From NCBI GenBank assembly GCA_023431215.1, contig JAEYXR010000086.1:1-19543 (forward strand): DNA of 19,543 nt, in the 5' to 3' direction. Below the pieces are notes generated by a model. The model had not been told where the DNA came from. It searched no databases and saw nothing but the letters and a program-made list of their open reading frames with translations. Each line of letters opens with the position of its first letter. Positions within the stretch are counted from its first letter, which is position 1. The translations under genes and the position numbers were made by a program. The stretch comes from Bacillota bacterium. Lineage in GTDB: Bacteria > Bacillota > Clostridia > Oscillospirales > Ruminococcaceae. Shown one piece after another: positions 12,894-19,543 of the stretch.

Positions 12894-15215
12894 TCATTTT
12901 GACAATGGGTTGCGAATTAAACGGCAGCACACAACGGTGACGTCGTCGGCACGGCTTCCACTACGGCTTTCCCGCGCTTTTTCGGCAATGCGGCGGCACA
13001 GCTCATTGAGGTCGTTTTCCTTGTATTCTTCCAACTCCTTGACAATCCACTGACAGCCGTCGGCAGTAGCGCCATCAGACATCATCAATACCAGATCATT
13101 TTCGTCCAAAGATAACTCACTTTGTTCAAACTCAACACCGCCCAAAATACCTGCAGGCAGTGAGGTGGACTCAATTTCTACCCCCCGGCCCTTTTTAAGC
13201 ACCAGAGTGGGGCCTGCCCCGGCCTTATACAAACGTGCTTTTCCGCTGAACAAGTCAATTCGTACTGCATCAATGGTGGCCAAAGATTCCTCGCCGGATT
13301 TTACCAGCAATGCAGAATTAATCAGCTTTAGGGCACTTTGATAGTCGATGCCGGCCTCCAGCAGGCGGGCGATGAGAGACGCCGCCATGGTAGAATCAAC
13401 AGCGGCACTTTTTCCGCTGCCCATACCGTCAGAAAGAACAATATGAGCATTGTATCCTTGGGTTGTTAGTATGCGGAAGGTGTCTCCGCATACGGATTTT
13501 CCGTCACAGCTCAACTGATAGGAGCCGTATTCCCCGCAAAATGTGGGGCGCTCATACAGTGTAAATTGCACCACACGGTTGCGACGCATGGTTTTGGGAT
13601 ACCCCAGCTTGCGTTCTGCCACAGCCTCCAAATCACGGATCAGCGGCTCCCACAAAATGCGGCTTTCTTTATAACGGGGTAGCTCGGCACGAATCGCCAT
13701 GTGCCCTTCCCGTGTTTTATAGCAGCAAATACTCTGAGGCTCCAGTTTATGCTCCAAAAATACCTCCCGCAGCTTTGCAGCCAAAATGCGGTCGCTGGAC
13801 ATAATATCCGATACATCGGTAACTACCCCGCGCAAGGCCATAGATAGCCCGTCAAACTGCTCGGTCACAACGCTGCGCATACGGTCGGCGCGGCGGCGTG
13901 TCACCTTGCGAGCTTGGCAGGCAAGATACTCTTCTGCCATTAGCTTGGCAATAGCGGGCCGCTTGACGCATTTATGAAAACTCTGCCCAAAGTCCTCGGG
14001 AGAGAGACTTTTGTTTTGGCGCAGTGCAGTAAGACCTTTATTCAGAGCATCCATGGTGCCGTTAAAGTCGGTGCACCAGCAGGTCTTGCAGTAGCTGCAC
14101 TTGCGGCATACCTTTTCGGCTATTTTATCGGCAATGGCATTTTCTTCACCACCGGCGGCATCCTGCAGCCGCTTTGCCACCTCACGGGTGGTGCGGGAGA
14201 CATCCTCCAGTGCCAAAGCAGCAGTCAGCAGCCGGTCTTCCATCAGCGCCCGTACCGTATCATCATCGGTAGTAACCGTAGAAGCTGCCGACGCAGCCAT
14301 ACGCAGCCAGGAGGATGGTATCATTAAAAATGCCACTGCGGCCAAAGCCACTTCTATAAAACCTGCCATGCTGCCCTGTACCAATACACCAATAAACCCA
14401 TAAGTCATGGTAAAGGCCAGTGTGCTGCCCAGGCGTCCAAAGGAGGAAAACACCCCTGCCAGCAATCCGCCAAGGCTGTAGGCAGTAACATAAAGCGTAA
14501 TATTCCCTGTGGAAAAGCCCATAACCAGTCCGCACACCACACCGGTCATAGATGCCCAGCTTTCGCCCCGGACACGTACTGCCAGCAGTACGGCTGCTGC
14601 TGCGGCCACCCTGCCCAGTGTCACCTCCGAAAAACTGATAGAATCCAAACCCATGAGCAGCATAGCCAGCAGTACGGCAAAAGCCAGACCTCCAAGCCTG
14701 TCGCTGGGCTCGGTGCGTTTTTCTATCACATCCAACCCCCGATGAAGGAAGGAGGCGGCTGCACCGGCAATGACAATTTGGGCACTCCACATAATGACGT
14801 CATAAACAAGAGGCTCTGTATATAGCAAAGGCAGTACCCCGGCAATGAGCACTGCTATGATGGAAACCACCGGTGCCAGCCACTCCCGGTGCTTGTCCCA
14901 GCGCTCCTGGCCAAAAATCCAGCGGCACAGCGTAACCAGTAGCACAGCGCCTACATAGCGGTAGCTTTGGGACATGCCTCCGCACAAAAGGTAGCCAATG
15001 ACTATGCCAAGGGTGGACGGCAGCGTAAACCGAAAAGGCACTGCCGCCGCAAAGGCAACGCCAAAGGGTGAAAGCCCTCCTATAATCCGGGACATGGAAA
15101 GCACCATGCCCCCGGCTGCATAGCCAAAGCTGGCCAGAGGATAGCTTTGCTTGTGCCAAAGCTGCTGCAACCGGTCGCTCAGTCGCAGACCTGTCATCTC
15201 GGTGGAGTTGTTCAC
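12894..15215 (-). CDS. spoIIE: Stage II sporulation protein E (PP2C-type phosphatase)
   Basis: A 773-residue serine phosphatase. In sporulation SpoIIE dephosphorylates the anti-anti-sigma factor SpoIIAA and so releases sigma-F in the forespore; it also joins the polar division site. The N-terminal third is a bundle of about ten membrane helices (roughly residues 27-310). The middle regulatory region contains a cysteine cluster, CRKCSYCKTCWC near 370, that I would not expect in the Bacillus protein. The C-terminal PP2C domain shows FCGEYGSYQLSCDGKSVCGDTF, IVLSDGMGSGKSAAVDS, LVLMMSDGATADG and SRADDVTVVCC, which carry the metal-binding Asp residues. I choose GTG at 15215 because GAGG lies 8 nt before it; ATG at 15278 would add 21 residues with no ribosome site. 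Transcribed divergently from gltX. Confidence 0.94.
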   Translation of the reverse strand: MNNSTEMTGLRLSDRLQQLWHKQSYPLASFGYAAGGMVLSMSRIIGGLSPFGVAFAAAVPFRFTLPSTLGIVIGYLLCGGMSQSYRYVGAVLLVTLCRWIFGQERWDKHREWLAPVVSIIAVLIAGVLPLLYTEPLVYDVIMWSAQIVIAGAAASFLHRGLDVIEKRTEPSDRLGGLAFAVLLAMLLMGLDSISFSEVTLGRVAAAAAVLLAVRVRGESWASMTGVVCGLVMGFSTGNITLYVTAYSLGGLLAGVFSSFGRLGSTLAFTMTYGFIGVLVQGSMAGFIEVALAAVAFLMIPSSWLRMAASAASTVTTDDDTVRALMEDRLLTAALALEDVSRTTREVAKRLQDAAGGEENAIADKIAEKVCRKCSYCKTCWCTDFNGTMDALNKGLTALRQNKSLSPEDFGQSFHKCVKRPAIAKLMAEEYLACQARKVTRRRADRMRSVVTEQFDGLSMALRGVVTDVSDIMSSDRILAAKLREVFLEHKLEPQSICCYKTREGHMAIRAELPRYKESRILWEPLIRDLEAVAERKLGYPKTMRRNRVVQFTLYERPTFCGEYGSYQLSCDGKSVCGDTFRILTTQGYNAHIVLSDGMGSGKSAAVDSTMAASLIARLLEAGIDYQSALKLINSALLVKSGEESLATIDAVRIDLFSGKARLYKAGAGPTLVLKKGRGVEIESTSLPAGILGGVEFEQSELSLDENDLVLMMSDGATADGCQWIVKELEEYKENDLNELCRRIAEKARESRSGSRADDVTVVCCRLIRNPLSK

Positions 15216-15466
15216 ATCTTTCACCTCAGTTAAATTTACACATTTTATTACAATCTGTATATTTTGAAGCAGCCGCATAAACTTCTTCCAGGTAACATAT
15301 ACTAGTATGTTCCGCTCAGGCGGTGTACATACATCCTACCGCTTTTTAAGAGCAAAATTTTGTCATTTCTTACTGTCGTATTCAGGTAGGAAAACAACAG
15401 CTTTCGTGTCCATTGTGTATAAACCTACGCAGCTTGTCCCCCATCGCCCCAAAAGGCCAGAATATC
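15216..15466. other. Divergent spoIIE-gltX control region
   Basis: Holds the spoIIE promoter, which I could not place with confidence. Seen: inverted repeat AACATA/TATGTT around TACTAG (15294-15311); TGTCGTA (15374-15380), one mismatch from the Spo0A box TGTCGAA, about 160 nt upstream of spoIIE. Both are suggestive only. Confidence 0.3.
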
Positions 15467-15495
15467 TTGACATTTACGCTTGCTAAATGTACTAT
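15467..15495 (+). promoter_or_regulatory. Sigma-A promoter of gltX
   Basis: TTGACA (6/6), 17 nt, TACTAT (4/6). Start near 15502, leader of about 83 nt containing a small hairpin GGCAG-GCTT-CTGCC (15541-15554). No T-box elements are present. Confidence 0.72.
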
Positions 15496-15584
15496 TAATC
15501 AGTATGGAACATGCAAAATGAACAAAGAATATTGAGTATTGGCAGGCTTCTGCCACAGTCTCACAAAAAGGATGGTCTTACAAA

Positions 15585-17045
15585 ATGGAATTTAATACGG
15601 TTCGTACCCGTTTTGCCCCCAGCCCCACCGGCTATATGCACGTGGGTAACCTTCGCACTGCGCTATATGCCTATCTTATGGCAAAGTCCAAGGGCGGAAC
15701 CTTTATCCTGCGCATTGAGGACACCGATCAGGAGCGTTATGTAGAAGGCGCTGTTGACGTTATTTATAGCACCATGCGTGAAACAGGTCTTTTGTGGGAT
15801 GAGGGCCCTGATATCGGCGGGCCTGTGGGCCCCTATGTCCAAAGCGAGCGCATGGGTATGTTTAAGGACTATGCTTTGCAGCTGGTGGAAAAAGGCGCGG
15901 CCTATTACTGCTTCTGTGACAAGGACAGACTGGAGGAGGTTCGCACCGTGCAGCAGGCCTCCGGCATGGCACCCAAGTATGACGGTCATTGCCGCCGCCT
16001 GACTCCCGAAGAAGTGCAGCCCAAGCTGGATGCAGGTGTACCTTATGTGATTCGTCAAAAAATGCCCCAGGAGGGCACTGTAACCTTCCACGACGAGGTG
16101 TTTGGTGATATTACCGTGGACTGCGCCACACTGGACGACCAGGTTTTGATTAAGGCCGACGGCATGCCCACCTATAACTTTGCCAACGTGGTAGATGATC
16201 ACACCATGGGCATCAGCCATGTCATCCGCGGCAACGAGTATCTTTCTTCCGCACCCAAATACAACCTACTGTATGAGGCTTTTGGCTGGAAGGTACCTGT
16301 GTATGTGCATTGTGCCCCTGTTATGAAGGATGCCACCTCCAAGCTCTCCAAGCGCAACGGTGACGCCTCTTACCAAGACTTGATTGCCAAAGGCTATTTA
16401 AAGGATGCTGTCCTCAACTATATTGCACTGCTGGGCTGGTCCCCCAAGGGCGACCGGGAAATTTTTACACTGGATGAGCTGATCAAGGAGTTTGACATCA
16501 GCGGTATTTCCAAGTCTCCCGCTATTTTTGACCCCCAGAAGCTGCGCTACATCAATGGTGAGTATATCCGTGCTCTCAGCCCCGATGCATTTTATGAGGC
16601 TGCCCTGCCCTGGATGCTCCAGACAGTAAAGAGCGAAACCGCAGACCTGCGGGAGCTTTCCACTGTGTTACAGGCACGCTGTGAGGTGCTTAGCGATATC
16701 CCCGAGCAGGTGGACTTTATTGATGCCGTGCCCGAATATTCTGTAGATTTGTTTGTCAGCAAAAAGATGAAGACCACTCCCGAAACTTCTCTGGAGGCCT
16801 TAAAAGCAGCCCTGCCTGTATTGGAAACTCTCTCTGACTTTACTGCTGCTGCTATTCACGAAGCCATGTTTGAGCTGATTGCCAAGCTGGAAGTGAAAAA
16901 CGGCTGGATGCTATGGCCCTTGCGTGTGGCTGTCAGCGGCAAGCAGTTTACTCCCGGCGGCGGCATTGAGCTGTGTGCGGTACTGGGCAAGGAGGAATCT
17001 TTGCGTCGTATTCAGGCCGCTATTCAAAAGCTGCAGAACAACTAA
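15585..17045 (+). CDS. gltX: Glutamyl-tRNA synthetase
   Basis: A 486-residue class I aminoacyl-tRNA synthetase that charges tRNA-Glu (and in many Firmicutes also tRNA-Gln, for later amidation; whether gatCAB exists here cannot be seen). The Rossmann fold opens RFAPSPTGYMHVGNLRTALYA (9-29), whose HVGN is the HIGH motif; FILRIEDTDQER (40-51) binds the substrate; the KMSKS loop reads KLSKR (253-257). CFC at 109-111 with H135/C136 recalls the partial zinc site of bacterial GluRS. The C-terminal anticodon-binding helical region ends GKEESLRRIQAAIQKL. Length is normal. AAAAGGA lies about 12 nt upstream of the ATG, a slightly long spacing. It has its own promoter and terminator. Confidence 0.96.
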   Translation: MEFNTVRTRFAPSPTGYMHVGNLRTALYAYLMAKSKGGTFILRIEDTDQERYVEGAVDVIYSTMRETGLLWDEGPDIGGPVGPYVQSERMGMFKDYALQLVEKGAAYYCFCDKDRLEEVRTVQQASGMAPKYDGHCRRLTPEEVQPKLDAGVPYVIRQKMPQEGTVTFHDEVFGDITVDCATLDDQVLIKADGMPTYNFANVVDDHTMGISHVIRGNEYLSSAPKYNLLYEAFGWKVPVYVHCAPVMKDATSKLSKRNGDASYQDLIAKGYLKDAVLNYIALLGWSPKGDREIFTLDELIKEFDISGISKSPAIFDPQKLRYINGEYIRALSPDAFYEAALPWMLQTVKSETADLRELSTVLQARCEVLSDIPEQVDFIDAVPEYSVDLFVSKKMKTTPETSLEALKAALPVLETLSDFTAAAIHEAMFELIAKLEVKNGWMLWPLRVAVSGKQFTPGGGIELCAVLGKEESLRRIQAAIQKLQNN

Positions 17046-17051
17046 CAGCCA

Positions 17052-17099
17052 AAAAGTACGCCCGGGGAAAGAATTTCCGGGCGTACTTTTGCTTTTTCT
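17052..17099 (+). terminator. Terminator of gltX
   Basis: 14-bp perfect stem AAAAGTACGCCCGG (17052-17065) with CCGGGCGTACTTTT (17077-17090), then TTTTGCTTTTTC. It begins 6 nt after the stop codon. Confidence 0.92.
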
Positions 17100-17106
17100 T
17101 ACCCAT

Positions 17107-17183
17107 AAAATTCTAATTGCATATTGAGACTTACTGGAACGAATACTTCCTATTACAGGTTATTTTTCCAAAATTAGAATTTT
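17107..17183. repeat. 12-bp inverted repeat with long spacer
   Basis: AAAATTCTAATT (17107-17118) and AATTAGAATTTT (17172-17183) are perfect reverse complements around 53 nt, followed by TTAAG so that six T close the right arm. It could be a second, weak terminator with a long loop or a small structured RNA. It lies just before the aminotransferase promoter. Confidence 0.4.
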
Positions 17184-17199
17184 TTAAGAATGCCCCTAG

Positions 17200-17228
17200 T
17201 TGTTACAAAGGGCTCTTTGTGGTATACT
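17200..17228 (+). promoter_or_regulatory. Promoter of the aminotransferase gene with dyad in spacer
   Basis: TTGTTA (17200-17205), 17 nt, TATACT (17223-17228). The spacer is almost filled by the dyad ACAAAG-GGCT-CTTTGT (17205-17220), a possible operator. The leader to the gene is about 175 nt and holds a hairpin TTATAG/CTATAA (17251-17277). Confidence 0.6.
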
Positions 17229-17409
17229 TTACGATATGTATGGATATTCTTTATAGCTTTGCAGTGCGAAACTATAAAAAGGCGTGTACGGTTCTTTTAT
17301 ACCGGCAGCCTTACATGTAAAACGACTGCCTCAAAAGCAGGTAGTTTGTATGAAAAACAGTTCTTTGTAACGGTTTTTAAGATTCTTTTTGATGAAACAG
17401 GTGCTGTAA

Positions 17410-18606
17410 ATGATGAATTACCAATTTTCTCAGCGTATTTCTACTCTTCAGCCTTCGGCTATTCGTGAAATCCTAAAAAATACTGCCGACCCCAATGTAA
17501 TCCCCTTTGCTGCGGGTAACCCTGCTCCCGAGGCTTTTCCTGTAAAAGAAATTCAAAATATTACTCATATTTTAATGAATAATAATCCCATTGCCTGCCT
17601 GCAATACTCCATTTCCGAGGGGTATCCTGCTTTGCGCAATGCCATCCCCAACTTTGTAAAAAACAGTGAGCCTGATTTAATTGGAGACGAGGATGATATC
17701 CTCATTGTTTCCGGCGCACAGCAGGGCATTGAGCTGGTTACCAAGTGCCTTATTGATGAGGGAGATACCATTCTTTGTGAGGACCCCTCCTTTATCGGCG
17801 CTCTGAATGCGCTGCGCTCCTACAAGCCCAATTTGGTGGGCATTCCCCTGGAGGATGACGGCATCAACATTGAGCTGCTGGAAAAGGCTATTTTGGAAAA
17901 CCAAAAAGTAAAAATGCTGTATGTCATCCCCAATTTCCAGAACCCCACCGGTATCACCATGTCTTTGGCCAAGCGCAAGGCGGTTTACGAGCTGTGCAAG
18001 CGTCACGGCATCATCATTCTGGAGGATAACCCCTATGGCGATTTGCGCTTTGAGGGCGAGTCTGTGCCGTCTATCAAAACCCTGGATACCGAGGGTATTG
18101 TGGTATATGTGGGAAGCTTTAGCAAAATTATCTCTCCCGGTTTGCGTGTGGGCTACCTTATTTTGAATAAAGGCCTCATGGGCAAGGTGGTTGTAGCAAA
18201 ACAGTGCAGCGATGTGCATACTGCTATTTTAAACCAGATGATCTGCGAGCAGTTCCTTATTTCCTGCAATATGAAGAGCCATTTTACCAATCTGCAGCGC
18301 ATTTATAAGCAAAAATCCACCTTACTGCTAAAGTCTATGGAGGAAGCAGTGGGCGATAAACTAAGCTTTGTGCGCCCCGAAGGCGGCTTGTTTGTCTGGT
18401 ATACCCTGCCCGACGGCGTAGATATGATGGCATTCTGCAAGGCCGCCGCCCAGGCAGGCGTAGCGGTCGTTCCCGGCTCTGCCTTTCTGGTAAACCTGGG
18501 TGCACCCTGTCAGTCCTTCCGTGTCAACTTCTCTACCCCCACCAACCAGCAGCTTACAGACGGTGCAGAAATTCTTGGCGACGTGCTCAAGGAGTTTGTT
18601 CGCTGA
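17410..18606 (+). CDS. PLP-dependent aminotransferase (class I/II fold, 2-aminoadipate transaminase-like)
   Basis: A 398-residue fold-type I aminotransferase without the GntR DNA-binding domain of MocR regulators. Visible: PFAAGNPAPEAFP (32-44) for substrate binding, LQYSISEGYPALRNAI (64-79), SGAQQGIELV (101-110) for cofactor phosphate, NFQNPTG (175-181), EDNPYGDLRF (205-214) with the PLP-stacking region, SFSKIISPGLRVGY with the Schiff-base Lys239, and FRVNFSTP with the carboxylate-binding Arg near 377. These fit the family of 2-aminoadipate and broad-specificity aromatic or branched-chain aminotransferases; the true amino donor cannot be told from sequence alone. ATG ATG is preceded only by a weak AGGTG site, so translation may be modest. 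No terminator is visible before trpS, so read-through into trpS is possible. Confidence 0.9.
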   Translation: MMNYQFSQRISTLQPSAIREILKNTADPNVIPFAAGNPAPEAFPVKEIQNITHILMNNNPIACLQYSISEGYPALRNAIPNFVKNSEPDLIGDEDDILIVSGAQQGIELVTKCLIDEGDTILCEDPSFIGALNALRSYKPNLVGIPLEDDGINIELLEKAILENQKVKMLYVIPNFQNPTGITMSLAKRKAVYELCKRHGIIILEDNPYGDLRFEGESVPSIKTLDTEGIVVYVGSFSKIISPGLRVGYLILNKGLMGKVVVAKQCSDVHTAILNQMICEQFLISCNMKSHFTNLQRIYKQKSTLLLKSMEEAVGDKLSFVRPEGGLFVWYTLPDGVDMMAFCKAAAQAGVAVVPGSAFLVNLGAPCQSFRVNFSTPTNQQLTDGAEILGDVLKEFVR

Positions 18607-18699
18607 TGTAGTCTCTTGTCCGTATCCTGCCGCCGTACAGGTACCCAAAAACTGATAGCCCTACCTGCTTACCTAAGCTTTATTGTTGCTTTTATCATC

Positions 18700-18722
18700 G
18701 GCCGCTCTGTTTTGGGGCGGCC
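18700..18722 (+). other. Hairpin in the trpS leader
   Basis: GGCCGC (18700-18705) pairs with GCGGCC (18717-18722) across an 11-nt loop, 29 nt before the trpS start. It lacks a T-tract. The 145-bp gap shows no T-box and no clear promoter. Confidence 0.4.
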
Positions 18723-18751
18723 AAATCCTCACTGTAGAAAGGAACATCTGT

Positions 18752-19543
18752 ATGTCAGACATGAACCAGACCGCCCCCAAAGCGGAACGCAAAAAGATTA
18801 TTTTTTCCGGTATTCAGCCCACCGGCTTTATTACTTTGGGTAATTATATCGGCGCCGTGCGTAACTGGGTAAAGCTGCAGGAGGAGTACAACTGCATCTA
18901 TTCCATTGTTGACCTGCATGCCATAACCGTCCGGCAGGACCCCGTCCAGCTGCGTAAAAACACACTGGATGCCTATGCTCTGGTTTTAGCCTGCGGCATT
19001 GACCCCGAAAAGAGCATCCCCTTTATTCAAAGCCACGTAAAAACACATGCCGAGCTTGCCTGGGTGCTGAACTGCTACACCCAGTTTGGCGAGCTTAGCC
19101 GCATGACTCAATTTAAAGATAAATCTGCCCGCTATGCCGACAACATCAATGCAGGACTGTTTACCTATCCCTCCTTGATGGCAGCTGATATTTTGCTGTA
19201 TCAAACCGACCTTGTGCCGGTTGGAGTAGACCAAAAGCAGCATTTGGAGCTGTGCCGCGATGTGGCCCAACGCTTTAACGGCATATATGGCCAGACCTTT
19301 GTTGTCCCCGACGGTTATATTCCCAAAACCACCGAGGGTGCAAAAATTATGTCGCTGCAGGACCCCACCAAGAAGATGTCCAAATCCGACCCCAACCCCA
19401 AGGGCGTTGTGGCAGTGCTGGATAAGCCCGAAACCATACTGAAGAAGTTCCGCAGTGCCGTTACCGATTCTGACGCTGAGGTGGCTTTCCGCGAGGGCAA
19501 GGACGGCATCAACAACCTCATGGGTATTTACTCGGTGTTTACC
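18752..19543 (+). CDS. trpS: Tryptophanyl-tRNA synthetase (5' part, cut by window end)
   Basis: 264 codons are visible and the frame is open to the last base; the family is about 330-345 residues, so roughly the last fifth is missing. Class I synthetase charging tRNA-Trp. Seen: IIFSGIQPTGFITLGNYIGAV (16-36), where LGNY is the HIGH equivalent; SIVDLHAIT (about 52-60); MADILLYQTDLVPVGVDQKQHLEL, the Trp/ATP pocket; and KMSKS at 208-212 followed by DPNPKGVV. AAAGGA lies 8 nt before the chosen ATG; an ATG three codons later is less well placed. The first 13 residues (MSDMNQTAPKAER) are a short charged extension. It follows the aminotransferase after 145 bp. Confidence 0.95.
   Translation, partial: MSDMNQTAPKAERKKIIFSGIQPTGFITLGNYIGAVRNWVKLQEEYNCIYSIVDLHAITVRQDPVQLRKNTLDAYALVLACGIDPEKSIPFIQSHVKTHAELAWVLNCYTQFGELSRMTQFKDKSARYADNINAGLFTYPSLMAADILLYQTDLVPVGVDQKQHLELCRDVAQRFNGIYGQTFVVPDGYIPKTTEGAKIMSLQDPTKKMSKSDPNPKGVVAVLDKPETILKKFRSAVTDSDAEVAFREGKDGINNLMGIYSVFT

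Noticed and set aside
18607..18751. T-box leader before trpS (and before gltX at 15502-15584).
   Set aside because: No GGTGGNACCGCG antiterminator sequence or specifier-loop layout, and both leaders are too short.

Overview
The window looks like chromosomal DNA of a spore-forming, low-to-mid GC member of the Clostridia, most likely Oscillospiraceae/Ruminococcaceae. This is an inference from SpoIIE, a folT gene behind a THF riboswitch, EF-G of the MKQY-type paralogue family, and strong Shine-Dalgarno sites with sigma-A style promoters. There is no phage, insertion sequence, CRISPR array, tRNA or rRNA that I can see.

Layout. 1-2.65 kb: a minus-strand membrane-anchored DUF4830-type protein; then on the plus strand a promoter, a tetrahydrofolate riboswitch with a Shine-Dalgarno-sequestering hairpin, the folate ECF transporter subunit folT, and mscL with an added C-terminal zinc ribbon; then a minus-strand anchored extracytoplasmic protein. 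2.65-5.05 kb: an EF-G paralogue read from a strong promoter about 270 nt upstream, apparently starting at TTG. 5.1-6.1 kb: a small ribbon-helix-helix protein and about 430 bp of GC-rich, hairpin-dense non-coding repeat-like DNA. 6.1-9.9 kb: a minus-strand cluster of a small tail-anchored protein, rlmB with its own promoter, and a large protein that looks like a catalytically dead P-type ATPase with a long disordered N-terminus. 9.8-10.7 kb: an AT-rich non-coding interval with DnaA-box-like repeats and two overlapping hairpins. 10.7-12.7 kb: an 8-oxoguanine DNA glycosylase gene interrupted by a TAG exactly at the catalytic lysine, then class II fructose-bisphosphate aldolase. 12.7-19.5 kb: spoIIE (minus), then gltX, a PLP aminotransferase and the start of trpS (cut by the window end), all plus.

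Most genes are housekeeping (translation: EF-G, RlmB, GluRS, TrpRS; glycolysis: Fba; repair: OGG) with their own promoters and terminators rather than one large operon. The observations most worth following are the amber codon at the OGG active-site lysine, the pseudo-P-type ATPase downstream of rlmB, the structured repeat block at 5.5-5.95 kb, and the non-coding block at 10.1-10.45 kb. I see no complete new multi-gene system in this window.
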